64,000 nt of DNA, taken from assembly GCA_963931925.1 (NCBI GenBank), contig OZ007570.1, forward strand, positions 64,411,370-64,475,369, in the 5' to 3' direction. Both the position numbers and the translations under genes were made by a program. Below the pieces are notes generated by a model that was not told where the DNA came from, ran no database searches, and saw only the letters and a program-made list of their open reading frames with translations. Below, in pieces: positions 48,820 through 64,000 of this stretch (positions are counted from its first letter, which is position 1; each line of letters opens with the position of its first letter). The DNA is from Onchidella celtica. Lineage: Eukaryota > Mollusca > Gastropoda > Systellommatophora > Onchidiidae.

Positions 48820-51800
48820 TTAATATTTCATGCAGACCTTTTGGATTTATTTCCTTAGGAGCGTTTTAAACTTGTGCCACGTGAATACTGATTCGACTCT
48901 ATATTGTAATGGAAATGTATTAAAGTGCAAATTCAGGGCATCAAGACCTGGGCTAAGAAGTTCTTGGACGACAGGTAACGAAATAATAAAGAAATTACCC
49001 CCAAAAAAAATAATCGCTCTGGTCCTGTATACCCGAAGGCAGGATCCGGTTAAACCTGTACAGACACCGTGACCCTTCGCGAGCTAACCGCACCAAAAAC
49101 TACCCCGCGCGGTATTTACATGAATGTAAATGTGGCACTGTTTCTGCCATGTGAAATATGAAGGCAATCATACAATTACATGTATGCATAACCTGAATAG
49201 ACCAACTTTTGTGTGGCATGACTGACAACTGCATAAAACATATACATTCTGAACTGATTCCCTCCATTTAATTTACCTCAACATATACTTACACTTTGGT
49301 GCGGCTGTAGAAAAATCAACATTTCACAGACGCTTTCAAGGTAGGGCATTTTCTCCTCCTTTAAATAATAAAATACTGGGTTAGCAGTTGAAAAATTCTA
49401 AAACCCTCTTGATTAAAAATCTAAAATGAGAAACAAAAGTCTCCGGCTCCAGACATTAAACTCTGTGACATTTAAAGCCAAATCATCTCATATCGTAATT
49501 TTGAATACTCGAGGATTCGCGACTTTGCCGATAATTCTCCGGTCTGATGAGATAAGCATGTATCACTTTCCAGTCTCGAGGACTGAGTGTGATAACAATA
49601 ACTGACACCACAGTTTACGGTCAACTCTCCCCCCCCCCCTCCCTCACCACCACAACAGTCTTTCAGTTCCCCCTCTCCCCCATGTTTTTTTTTTTTGTCC
49701 AAACGTATTACAAATTGTGGAGGATCAAACTACAAGCGCGTAAAATCATGTAAAGATACAAGCTCTTCCCGTCCTTGTCCACTCTCGGGCCCAAACGGGG
49801 AAGGAACATTCCAGGTACTAATTAGGTCAACCTCCAGCTCCGGTCATACTGGGTCAAATGTCCCCCCTTTCTACTGTTGTCCCATTGAGCGAGTTCCCGT
49901 TGAATCAAGGCGAACAAAATCCGCTGGCTCGCCGTAAATGTTAGTACAGCTAACTACTTTAAAGCTGTGTGACCTGTGACATGCAAACATTGTATCAGTC
50001 TGTGTGTATGTGTGTGTGTGTGTGCCATACGATGCCCCTACTGGATGCTTGCTCTCAGAAACCTGAGCATTCTAGCATTCCGCTGTTTCAATTGTATTCC
50101 TGCCGCAAGACATTCTGATCAATTCAGATCTGATCCAGGCACAAAACGGACTTTCCTTGTTAACATATTTGCTTGAATAAAATGTTTGTACAAGGCATAA
50201 CGACAGCATTTTATTGAATACGCAGCATTTTTGCATCTAGGCCAGGAGCAATCGCATACTGGTTTTTCAAGTGCTGTGCATTTCGGTCGATACTGAGAGC
50301 AAATTCTACTGTCTAGACAGAATGGTTATAGACGATTATTACAGCTGGAGTTGTCCAGACACTTTTTTCACAACTTATATTTGGTTCCATGTAAGAATTA
50401 AATCAAGGAGTCTTTTGATATTATTGGGTGTTTTTGTTGTTACTGTTGTTTTTTTCTCGCTGTTGAATAACAATCTTGAGGTTGCTCGTTTGTTTTTTTT
50501 AATTTGGAACAAAGGTTTAGTCATTGTTACGAAGGTCAATTGATTTATGTGAATTTAACAATGATACTTGAGAAACTTTACAACTTCAGTGTTTAGAATG
50601 AATGTTTTGTCTTTTCTTGTTTTTTTCTTTAATTGCCGTCGACAATCAGTGTAGATTTTTTTTTTTCACTCGGTTGGAAAAACATAAAAGAAGGTTTTGT
50701 GTTTTTTCCCGAGTTGTCAGGTTCAAAATAAACTCATGAAAGATAACAAGTATTCTTTCTCCAATATTTCATTGTGAAAATATTGATTTGGAACTTATGA
50801 GTAGTGAAATTCGTCTGGATACTTTAACAATAATAATCGCACCCAACCGCGGATGTTAGAACAACAGTCTTAATTATAACAATAATTATATTCTAATGTC
50901 TACAATTATTTGTAGTGTCATGTTACAATTCACCGTTTCTCGGCAAGGTCATTCCTTTTGATTGTTCAAAAAAAAATCCAACAACATATTTCTCACATTT
51001 TATATGTTCGAAATCTTAATGCCATTTTTTTTTTTTTTACAGTAATTTGTCTTCCCTAGATGTCAGATTTGAAATAATGCACTACTAGATATTGTCAGAT
51101 AATCTCAATATTTTCTCCGAAGATATCGCTAATGTTCCGGAATTTTCTGAGGATCCTTAACATAATGCAACAGAGTGGCCTATTTTACCGATCTCGCTCT
51201 CAGTAATGCATTGTGCAGCGGAAGGGAAACGGATTTTTAAATGTCAGCAAGGCATGTTATCTGGACGCAATATTTTTTATGCAACGGAAAAAAAGAAAGA
51301 AAGAAAACGCGAGAAAGACGCAGATTGTCTTTCACATGCGTCACAAGAAGTACGACTGTAACAGGCACCGAAAATAGAAATATTTTCCAGACTGTCATAA
51401 CACTCAATTATTTAGGTGTAAAACTTACGTACTAATCAGAATGTAAGTTATCCACTTGAGGTAGATCTAGCAGTTTTGTCCATTCAACCGTCGAGTTTAC
51501 ATAACCCACGGCTTACTCCCACGGCAAGCTTGCATGACCTCGGCGGCCTGTTGGCTTCAATCACCTCTCGTGTGGGAACAATGAGGCCAAAAAAAAACTT
51601 TCTGAGAACTGTCCAAACAACATCAACAACGACAACACCGTTGTCACAGCTGCAGAAATCCGTCTACAGCTATTCTTGTTGCTGGTGATGAAGATGATAG
51701 AGCTGACTGTAAGTAATGTGATGATGTGGATGACATCATTGGCTACAGGTCAAACCCGAGCGATGATACTAACGACGAAATCTTTGAACGAGAACGACGA

Positions 51801-51899
51801 TGACTATGTAAAGATGCTTATTAGATAACTGACATCAGCATCAACATTGAAGAGGAAACGTTCCTACTCCAACCTTCGAGTCCCTTATGAATTGAGATT
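48820..51899. other. Noncoding interval, nothing recognised
   Basis: C11 run at 49629-49639. A possible 38-bp plus exon at 48943-48980 (CAG|...|GTAACG) is too short to support. Confidence 0.4.
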
Positions 51900-52050
51900 T
51901 GCCAGTAACGTGCCCGATGTTTATGTTTCGCCCCTCTTCGCCCCCGCCCGCGCCTAATCGCTTGCTACCCACCGTGTGACGTTCGGGGTCGCGAGATCAG
52001 CTGTGATCCCAGTAGACGCGGCCAACCCCTCATAGTACGGGAGTGATACT
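51900..52050. promoter_or_regulatory. CpG-rich patch, possible promoter region
   Basis: I count 15 CpG in the 120 bases 51901-52020, against an otherwise AT-rich, CpG-poor background. It includes TTCGCCCCCGCCCGCGCC and GGGGTCGCGAG. Such patches in animal genomes often mark promoters or unmethylated regulatory DNA. No adjacent exon is identifiable on either strand, so function is inference. Confidence 0.3.
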
Positions 52051-54208
<2,158 letters not shown>

Positions 54209-54601
54209 GTTTTCCCGTCTGCCTGTCTGTTTGTCTGTTTGAAGTCAGGTTGTCTCTCTACCGTCCCCCCTCCCCCAACTTGCAGTTACCTACCACCAAC
54301 CTGTCTGCCCACTTGGCCACCATGCATCTGTATTCTCTGTATAAATGTCCAGTCCACGAAAAAGGCACAGTTTATTGTGTCCCCAACGCTACTTTCCAGT
54401 GTCATCTCTAAATGTTTCAATCCCCAATACAAGAACGTGGTTGGCAATATCCAACACTTCACACTGTATTACACAAAGCAATAGTATCCAAAACAGATAT
54501 TAGTCAATTTTTCTGGAGGTTTGAAGAAAGTGATGTAAGGAAGCGCGCCAATGTTTTTACTCTGTGACCATTTCTGTACCTCTTCTCGTGTGAAGCTCAA
54601 T

Positions 54602-54692
54602 CCACTCAATCTACCACTTTCCACTCAATCTACCACATCAACGTTCCATTTTCCTTTCCCACTCAATCTACCACATCAACGTTCCATTTTCC
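54602..54692. repeat. 34-bp direct repeat plus partial third copy
   Basis: CCACTCAATCTACCACATCA and the next 14 bases occur at 54621-54654 and again at 54659-54692. A truncated copy, CCACTCAATCTACCAC, begins at 54602. This is a recent local duplication with no coding frame through it. Confidence 0.75.
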
Positions 54693-55768
54693 AACAATCA
54701 TGACGTCGTCCATCTCCATTCTGGCGTATACATGGCTTTGCAGTGATTTTGAGTTATAATTATCTCATCATTGCTCATGGTTTGATCCACGTTCTCATAT
54801 AGTGATATATCACTATCCTTACCCTCTAGACCCCATGTATCACCAGTGATACACAGAAATTTATCACTCAGCTGGAGTTCCCACAAGAACTCCAGGCGAG
54901 AAAAGTTATTGTTGGTAATTTCTACGATATACACAAAATCAACCAAATGATCACGAAACCCCCTTGATTATGGCCCTAGGACCAAATTCTTCAAAAAATC
55001 AGAATTTTCCCACTGGCAGAAATGGGGGCGGGGCCTAGACAGATAATAGTTTTGAAGTTGTCAACAGAAACGTTTTTGCCACACCAAAGAATAACAAGAG
55101 TGACCAAAACTTTCGAAAGTTCTCCTGCAAAATGAGAACATTCTTGATAGGCCAGCATGTGAGATGGGCAACCATTGAACAGGAAAGCAATACCAAAAAA
55201 GAACAAAAGAAACAAAAACCCGTCTATTTGCCAGTCTCCACTCTCTGCGGTTTAGACCCAATCCGAAAATTGCCTATGAAAACACGACTTCCACTCTGCT
55301 CCTATATCCAGAACGCTGGGTAAGCTGACTGACTCCTGCGTGACCCCAATCTTCACCCAATCTGTACAAGTTTGATTTCCCCTCATTCCGCGCATCGTCC
55401 TCCATCTTGCCTCCATTCTCACGCCTGAACATACAATTTCAGCTCTCGTCTCAGCCGAAGACTTCATACACAGAACAATTTCACGAGAGATTACAAACTG
55501 TCTACTGGCGTAAATTGGTCATACCAGGTTGATTCAAATACAAATAGCCAATATTTTCGACCCTTAGTGGTCGGTTCTTCGCAAATGGACAAGATTGCAA
55601 AATATCAAAAGCCATATTCATATCATTATTCAACATGTACGCCTAGAGAAAATGAACTTGAATGAAACTGGTCAATGTGCACTCCACGCTACGTCTTTGT
55701 GCAGCTCCACAAAATTCCCAACTTTACTAAGCTGATATTTTTTACGCAAAATAAACCCTCCCCCCCCC

Positions 55769-55770
<2 letters not shown>

Positions 55771-55815
<45 letters not shown>

Positions 55816-55832
55816 CTTCATCTCTCACTCTT

Positions 55833-55925
<93 letters not shown>
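55771..55925. repeat. (TC)n microsatellite with TTTC interruptions
   Basis: TC blocks at 55773-55804 and 55837-55925 joined by TTTC/CATC units, preceded by an 11-base C run. Confidence 0.98.
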
Positions 55926-55928
<3 letters not shown>

Positions 55929-57838
55929 GCCAAACTTCAACATCCACACAGTCATCGGCGGCAGTAGAATAAGATTTTAATCAAGGCTGTATCCCCAGAC
56001 AGCATCTCCCATGCAGTGAGCAAAATTTCCTTTTCAGCCCCTCTTCTTCTTCTTGTTTTTCTCTCATCTCCACGTTGTGTCAAAGGAGATTTAGGATATA
56101 AATCATGGAGCAGTCTGTTGACAGAATCCTTGATTTTATATAAACTTCTGTTTGTCGAGAATCAGAACAAAATGCAAGGGGTGACTGCCCATTCCCAGAG
56201 ACATGCCAAGTGCAGAATCCACTAAGACTCTCCTTATTCCAGCACAATAATCCTCATTAAAATTTATTCATGCACGTGAACAGATATGAAGATGCAGGAA
56301 GAAATTACAGAACTACAGCTTGGTGCCTCGAAGAGAATGGAATGCACAGATTTCAGACGCAATATTTCTTGCTAAATGTCCACATCTATACGCGGCAGAA
56401 TCCTACCTAGCGACTGCCAAATCGACCAGAAAACACATCCACCAATAAATACAGTGCAAATTTACGTAATGTCAGCAATGCAAAGAACAGACAACTCCAC
56501 AGAGATTTGATAGTCTGGACACACCAGAGGTCATCAAACCTTTTCCTGCTGTTTCTTCCGCAGGACACAACAGAAGCAACAGCAGAAACCCCGAACGGGA
56601 CAAATACCAGAAGGACCCTATGCAACAGTTGAACAGAACTGGCAGGTCTTACTTCAGTGGACAAATAAAACAGGCGTGAAAGAATTAGGCTGGTGGGGCA
56701 CTGAGTCAGTTCTGTTTCGCATCTGTTTTGACTCGGAGCGCGAGGTCTCTCTCTCCGCCAGCCATCTCTAGACAGTTTTGTCGCGCCCAGATTAGTAAGC
56801 CACACCTGTTTCAGTGCCGCCAGTGCACGGAGTCCTGTTCAGCCCCTTTTTTTCACTTCTCATTCTAAAACCGAAACCCGAGTCAGTTTTTCAACGAACA
56901 ATTTTTAAAGGATAAGAAATGGATTGAAGAAAAGCAATAACAACAACATCATCGTTTAGAACACACTATCGTGGTCATGTTTATGAGTACTTGAGGTTTC
57001 AATCTAATATTCCAAATCCATACTATGCATCTGAGGAGTGCATGGGGGACAGGAGACGTGGATCGGATGGAAAGGGATACAGTATGACACTAGTGATAAT
57101 GGTCACTTTCAAATGAGTAGAAAATCCACATGGATGCACACTGACATAACAAAAAAAAAATTCAAAATTCATACCAAATTGTTTGACATGAATTTTCAGA
57201 ATCTCAGTCACTGTTGCATTACTCTTGCAAGCCAGTGGTCCAGTGAAACAGAACTGTTAAAATAAGCATTCCTTTCGAGATCGTCCTCAGTCGATACTGA
57301 ATAGTATGCATTCAGTTACACAACGTAACAGCTTTTAAAAATGCACTGCCGCCATTAGGAATATTAGTACAAAATCTCGGACGACTACCATCGGACCGCT
57401 AAAATCGATTACAGTCATAGTTTCGCAATCCACAAATTACCATCCTGTCATCTCTCATTCGGTCCCTGGGTGTAATTAAGCCATGTACTCGGCGAAAAGC
57501 AATGATTACCACATAATTACCACGTGGCAGTGCATGTCCCTGGACGAGTGGTCACTATAATGCTCATGTGGCGTTTCAGTTGAGTTGCCCTGGGTGTAGC
57601 CACATAGAATTTAAACACAATTTTGCGGGCTCCGCGGCATGCTGAACTATGGCAAAAGGAGACTGTGAGAATTTCTTAACTCCAATGTTCCCAGGGGCAG
57701 ACTGCCTTGTCCAAACTTCTGACATAATGTACGATGCAAACTTACAGACAAACAATTGGGGAAAAAATATCAATAACCAAAATTTATTTGAATAGAAAGT
57801 GTTTCAAACATAGAGCATTGGACTTGTTTCAAGTATTA
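55926..57838. other. Noncoding interval, nothing recognised
   Basis: The minus frame 56407-56805 (132 codons) lies in slightly GC-rich DNA but has no recognised domain or clear splice boundaries. Confidence 0.4.
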
Positions 57839-58164
57839 TGGGACGCTGGGCATCAGAAAGTTATATATAAAAGGCCTGGTGGGACGCTGGGCATCAGAAA
57901 GTTAAATATAAAAAGCCTGATGGAACGCTGGGCATCAGAAAGTTAAATATAAAAAGCCTGATGGAACGCTGGGCATCAGAAAGTTAAATATAAAAAGCCT
58001 GATGGAACGCTGGGTATCAGAAAGTTAAATATAAAAAGCCTGATGGAACGCTGGGTATCAGAAAGTTAAATATAAAAAGCCTGATGGAACGCTGGGTATC
58101 AGAAAGTTAAATATAAAAAGCCTGATGGAACGCTGGGCGTCAGAAAGTTAAATGTAAAAAGCCT
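57839..58164. repeat. 41-bp minisatellite, 8 copies
   Basis: Unit starts fall at 57839, 57880, 57921, 57962, 58003, 58044, 58085 and 58126. Each reads TGGAACGCTGGG..TCAGAAA, then GTTAAATATAAAAAGCCTGA. The first two units are most diverged (GGGACG, GGCCTGG), units 3-4 share GGCATC, units 5-7 share GGTATC, and the last has GGCGTC with AATGTAAA. This graded pattern suggests growth by duplication of middle units. A 41-bp period shifts frame, so it is not a coding repeat. No spacers, hence not CRISPR. Confidence 0.95.
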
Positions 58165-60967
58165 CAGAAAAGGAAGCTAATTTTCATTCAGCACACTAAG
58201 AAGCATTTTTGAGGGCTAAGAAAGCCAAGAAAAGGAGAAAAACGGCAGAAACAACAAAAATAACGAAACAAGCAAAAAGCACACAAGAAGAGTGGTGTAA
58301 ATGCCTTGGGAGGCGATCCTTCTTAAACAATGATCTACAACCAGATAATTTTTATTTATATAAGCATGCTGACCACCGGCCGTTTCTTGGGACTATTGGA
58401 GTTTCGGGTTCAGCAGCCACACATAGATTCCAGTCAGGACTAACGCCGCCTGCTGTAATACCCGCTGATTGGAAAAAAAACGTCTTTCATTGTAAAATGA
58501 CACAACTGATTTGTTTCATCTGACGTCATTGAATTTATTATGTGAGCTCAGGACATTTTGAATTTTATTTGCCTTCCGTCGGAAGTTCCAATGCGTTTCG
58601 TTCTAGTAAGCGTTTTGATTCTTCTTTTCAGATAACAGTTAATCATTGCCAATACTCGGCCGCCGTGCTCTAGGACAATATTACAATTTTCGGTGACTTA
58701 CGAAAACGTAAGAAATACAACTTGCACTGCCAGACAAGCAGAAACTCAATACATTTTCCTTCTCATTTTGAAAACCACTAAACATCATGCCTTCCGGTGA
58801 ATGCACTCGAAACATGTTTGCATACGAAACAGCCACAATCCCAGAACGGATCCTTTGTGCCCGTATTTGGACGCATAGAAATAAGCAGATAAAATCTGAC
58901 TGATCTTTTTCCCTTGCGAGTCCCTACACAGAAATCCAAAAGCATCATTATTCCTCATCTATCTCCATCTTTTCCTGTAACAGAAACTCCCACCGTCGTC
59001 TGCGTGCTGCACTTTTCCATCATAGAGGTGGAAATGACTATCGCTGGAAGAAGGATGCGGGTAGATACAGCTAGACCTATTCACAATTAGCCCAGATCAG
59101 CTTCATCTCTGTCTCGCTGTCTGGAATTTTTGCGTGTAATGGACATTGTATTCTCTTCCTGTAAGAATCCGCTTTAACTGGGATTCTTTGTCACTGTTTT
59201 TGTTGTTGCTGCAGTATACTGAGATGACGCAGGAAATATTATTGTTGCTTTCTTTGTTATTGTTGATGTAATTTGCAACATGATTTAATATCGATAGTTG
59301 AGGATGGAGACGGGTGATACTGTAAAAGGCACAAAGGGTGATGAGTCTTTCTCCACTGGGCCAATTTTCTTGGTGTTCGCTTTCAATTCCCGACAGTTCT
59401 AAGTTGGTGCTGCATTCTCTTCGAACTGTGTTGTTGTTGTTGTCGTTGTGGTGGTGGTGGTGGTGGTGGTACTGTTATTATTGTTGTTGTTGGCAGTGGG
59501 GCTCCGGATTTGAAGACAACAGACAACTAATTTTCTTCACAGGGCAAGAGAACGCCTCGAGCTGAGCACACAAGCTACAGTACCAGATTCAAAGTGCGGT
59601 ACCCCAAAACAATACCCGTAAATAAGATATCGCTTTAGCCTTCAAATGCCATTCAGCCACAACAACAACAGAGATTATGATTTCTCTAAAGATGCATTAA
59701 CCACGTAAGAAATTATCGTCACGCCCATTTTCATGTAATAAGAAGTAAAATGACCTACTGATTTATAAGTCAAGGACACAGAAAACGTCGCATGCAAACG
59801 TCGTCGTTTTAATCAGAACAGGGGCTTATTTTTCGCCGAAGATGAGCTTAATTTCCGTACCAGTTAATTTTGTCTGTTTTCGGGACGCTGTCGCGGTGGA
59901 GCCATCGAACGAAAAAAATACTTTTCGTGGTCAATTTATGAATTGTAAAGCTACTCATCTTCACGAAAGATTAAAGTAATTGCTCCAATAGCATGTTTTC
60001 AACGTCAGTTACTATAATATCAGCCAACGCACAACAACAGAAAGCTCAGTGTGCTGACAGTCTCCAGTGCAAAAAGGTATCCCGGAGAGTAAATGTCGAA
60101 CCATTAGCACTGTAATTAGTGTAAAGATGTCACTAGGGTATATTGCTGCAACCTGCGGCGACAGAAATCCTCGCTCACACCGGACATGCGTGCATGTTAA
60201 CTATACGCCAATTTTCATCTCCATAATGTCGTAAAATTGCCCCGGTATCTACATGGTTATATCAGCCAATGCTTACTGCACTGCTTACTGAATGTTAAAA
60301 GTTCGTTTCATACCATTTTCGTGAAGACTGATGGTACACTTAACCAGTAGTCCACAGGAGTTCTCGTGCATTTCGGCCGTATTTGGGAACACCATCTGAA
60401 GTTAATTTCACGACTTTTCGGAAGCCCATTTATTTCTTAATCTTTTGCCCGTATCAAAGATGTTTCGTATCACTCATTTGTAAACACAAATCGGCGCCAA
60501 ATGCATTTGTTGGAGCCTAAATATAAACACATGACACAATTCGGTGGGGGAAAATCTAATTGTTTCAATTTTTTTTTCTTTTTAAAGTTGTTTTTAGAAC
60601 TATCTGACAAAGACAAGGCCATGTTCCCAGACGCCGTCGCAGCCGGGAATGGGAGTCAGGCCAAACATTATTTTTCTGGCAAAGATTCTCACAAAACCCC
60701 AGACAGATCAAAACAAAATGTAACAAAGGAGAGAAAAAAAAAAAGGCCTTGCTGGGACAATACCTTTGCGACTTTCGCACAAGCCAGGACAACAATGAAA
60801 CCTGCTACACATCATACTGAATGAACACTGTCTTTTTATAGGAAAAGACCGTATAATTAGCCAAAACCGTTATTTAACAAACACATAAAAAGTATATAAA
60901 TGATAATAATTATAACTGTATTTCACTGAGTCCCCCTCTATTTTGTAGCGATCAAAAGAACCTATTC
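58165..60967. other. Noncoding interval with a (GTT)/(GTG) array
   Basis: GTT/GTG units at about 59428-59492. The 58209-58523 and 60501-60824 frames are Lys-rich and unrecognised. Confidence 0.4.
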
Positions 60968-61140
60968 AACAGACAGACAGACAGACAGACAGGCAGACAG
61001 ACGGATAATAAACATATAGACAGGCAGAATGACAGACAAAAAGACAGACGGAACCAGTGAGAGTGTGTGCGAGAAGGAGAGCAAGGAGGAAGGAAGAGAG
61101 AGAGAATGGGAGAGAGAGAGGAAGGGGGCAGAGTTGAGAG
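60968..61140. repeat. (CAGA)n then GA-rich microsatellite
   Basis: CAGA units at 60968-61002, diverged units to about 61055, then GA-rich sequence to 61140. Confidence 0.92.
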
Positions 61141-62120
61141 AAATTGTAATTCAGATGGAGAGACAGAATAATACACTCTTCATTCTATAAAATGATGTCA
61201 GAAAGCGAATTTGACACTGATTAGCAAATACGGTCCTTTTTCCGCAAAATGGCAGAACAGGCAGTTGTATCCAAAATTGTTATGACAATCCAGTGACACA
61301 ACTGTAGCGTTGTTGTGTGACTTGTTGGCCCTGCATGTTGACCCACACACTGCATGACACAACTAGGTGACATGGTGATCTATTTATCTAACACAGCGTA
61401 ATCTTCCTGCTTTTGTCTATATACGTACCAGGTAACCCGATACATCGCACTGACAGAAACACGGGGCAGTTAGCTTTGTTTCACTCTCAGGAACAGATAA
61501 CAGACAACCCTGACCAGGCTTCATCATGTACAACCAGTGGGATCAACTGGCAATTTTTTACACTGTAGTAAAACGATGACATTCCGACGTAACTACAGAT
61601 GCGCGGAAGCCAGAAATAAAATGCAAAACTGATGGGCGCATTGAATCTATTTTAAAATGGTCCATTATTAAACATATCTTTTGTTACGAAAATAAACTGA
61701 TCTACGCCTGAAAAGATCATGCGAAAACAACATCTGCTTTGTTAACAAGTAAAGCAACTCCGGCCCTCATAATAGAATCCCCCAGCTACAACGAGCAAAT
61801 TTTAAAGATTTATTTCGTATATGACGACGTTAGTATGAACGCCAACTACACGTATCTTTCAGGCAATAAAATGCGTCAGTTGTAAGAACTCCAATGCATT
61901 GTGGTCGCTGCCTCGAAAAACATCAAGCTAACTGTAATTACTCATTCAGGATTATCTTTGCAGTCTAAAGTTAAAGTTGTTCCGTCTCTAATCATCAGAA
62001 AAGTCGACTTAAGACCATTCTGTATCCTATATTGTACTCTAACGTTGTGACGTTATGCTATTCACAGCTGTCAGTGCTAATCTCATTAGCTGGCCTGTGT
62101 CTCCTCACCTCGCACAGTAG

Positions 62121-62137
62121 TGAGATATATTTATAGC
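62121..62137 (-). promoter_or_regulatory. TATA-type core promoter candidate
   Basis: On the minus strand the sequence reads CCGCGGCTATAAATATATC: a consensus TATAAATA with a GC-rich upstream flank. Transcription would start about 30 nt to the left, near 62105. No downstream minus-strand exon was recognised, and TATA-like strings arise by chance in AT-rich DNA. Confidence 0.2.
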
Positions 62138-62565
62138 CGCGGCCACTCAAATATACCCATCCTGTGGACACTCAAATAAACCTGTGGTCAACGAAGTGTT
62201 TTAGCTGACCTTTCTCCGTAACGCAACCTTGTCCAGACGAACGGTAACTACACGTCGACAGCATCCCGTCCCATTCTCCAATAATCTTAATTCGGAATGC
62301 TCTAAAATTTGGACAACCCCGTTGTTGTTGTTGTTGTTGTTGGTGTTGTTGTTGTTTTATCTAAATCTCAAGATCCACCATGGAATACAAAATGTAAAGG
62401 ATGGCGTACTTTTCAAGTGATTCTCTAAACATAAATTATTCGAAGTTTAAAACTATCCGCTGGATACACCCAACCACACCTATTTATCACCATGTTTGCT
62501 TCTTCTGTATGCGCCCCCAACCCCCCCCCCCCCCCCGCCAAAAAAAAAAAGCCCAAACATCTTAC

Positions 62566-62638
62566 CTCATGACCAGCAAGACCTCAGAGTGGAGTTTGAG
62601 GAGAATCACAAATATCGCCACCAGAGATGACACGTTTC
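62566..62638 (-). CDS. Orphan internal exon, product unrecognised
   Basis: A 73-bp segment is bounded by a good acceptor (TTGCTTACAG|GAAACG) and a strong donor (ATGAG|GTAAGA) on the minus strand. One frame is open throughout (2 bases, 23 codons, 2 bases) and reads SLVAIFVILLKLHSEV, a hydrophobic helix that could be membrane-spanning or a helical-repeat core. The other two minus frames: one has an internal stop, the other was not considered further. A plus-strand reading is also open, but its splice signals are weaker. I do not recognise the family and see no partner exon in the window. Confidence 0.35.
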
Positions 62639-62720
62639 CTGTAAGCAAGATTATGCGTCCCTGGCAATGATCTGTGGTATTATCCTCAATTTGAGTCCCC
62701 CACGGTGCTCCTAGAGATCA

Positions 62721-63727
<1,007 letters not shown>

Positions 63728-63880
63728 TGTTGTTTTTATTGTTGTTGTTGTTGTTTTTGCTGCTGCTGCTGCTGTTGGTTGTGGTTTTTGTGGTTATTGT
63801 TTGTTGTTGTTTTGCTGCTGTTGCTGTTGTTTTTTTGTTGTTGTTGTTGGTTGTTGTTTTTGGGGGGGGGGGGGGGGGGG
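63728..63880. repeat. (GTT)n/(GCT)n array ending in a 19-base G run
   Basis: GTT and GCT units end in G at 63862-63880. Poly-Gln/Asn frames here are artefacts. Confidence 0.95.
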
Positions 63881-64000
63881 TAAAGCCCATGTCCTTGAAA
63901 CAGACCTATTTGTTTTTCACGTTCCACCTGTGGAATCCAAGTTACAGTTCATTTTTCCACCTCTCATCCGACCTCACAATGACGTCAGGCAGTGAAAGCA

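Noticed and set aside
57839..58164. Regular 41-bp repeats as a CRISPR array
   Set aside because: Units are contiguous with no unique spacers, and the setting is a eukaryotic genome.

Overview
The window reads as nuclear DNA of an animal, most likely an invertebrate and plausibly a mollusc. The support is a BEL/Pao retrotransposon (an animal-restricted group), at least one intron-split exon of the arrestin-domain family, Helitron and TIR-type DNA elements, tRNA-headed short repeats and very dense (GA)n, (CAGA)n, (ATTC)n and (GTT)n microsatellites. The species call is inference. There are no operons, rRNA genes, canonical tRNA genes or CRISPR arrays. Nearly all other open frames are short, or are artefacts of dinucleotide repeats.

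Left part (1-13.8 kb, minus strand). The main object is a complete BEL/Pao element at 1061-8407. It has two 318-bp LTRs that are identical by eye, a 5-bp target duplication (GTATT), a primer-binding site matching tRNA-Phe, a polypurine tract, and one uninterrupted 1804-codon gag-protease-RT-RNaseH-integrase frame. It looks very young and possibly competent. About 5.2 kb to its right, on the same strand, is the first coding exon of an arrestin-domain-containing (ARRDC/alpha-arrestin) gene at 13637-13754. No further ARRDC exon was found, so the simplest reading is that the retroelement sits in this gene's long first coding intron, in sense orientation.

Middle part (13.8-44 kb). This is intronic or intergenic DNA seeded with non-autonomous transposons: a 106-bp hairpin element (17014-17119), a 711-bp Helitron (26548-27258), an imperfect-palindrome element 14 bp downstream of it (27273-27578), a 218-bp PIF/Harbinger-type MITE with 61-bp inverted repeats and TAA duplications (33326-33543), two diverged copies of a tRNA-like SINE on opposite strands (33890-33998 and 37910-37993), and a 996-bp TIR element (39338-40333) carrying a 111-codon frame of unknown nature. 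A degenerate ~180-bp tandem repeat lies at 43060-43530.

Right part (44-64 kb). This is mostly unannotatable DNA with microsatellites, an 8-copy 41-bp minisatellite (57839-58164), a CpG-rich patch (about 51.9-52.05 kb), a TATA-type core-promoter candidate on the minus strand (62.1 kb) and a well-spliced orphan exon on the minus strand (62566-62638). Long poly(G)/poly(C) runs of 9-21 bases are scattered through the window. Everything here was read by eye. Identity values, family names beyond BEL/Pao and ARRDC, and all orphan exons need alignment or transcript evidence.
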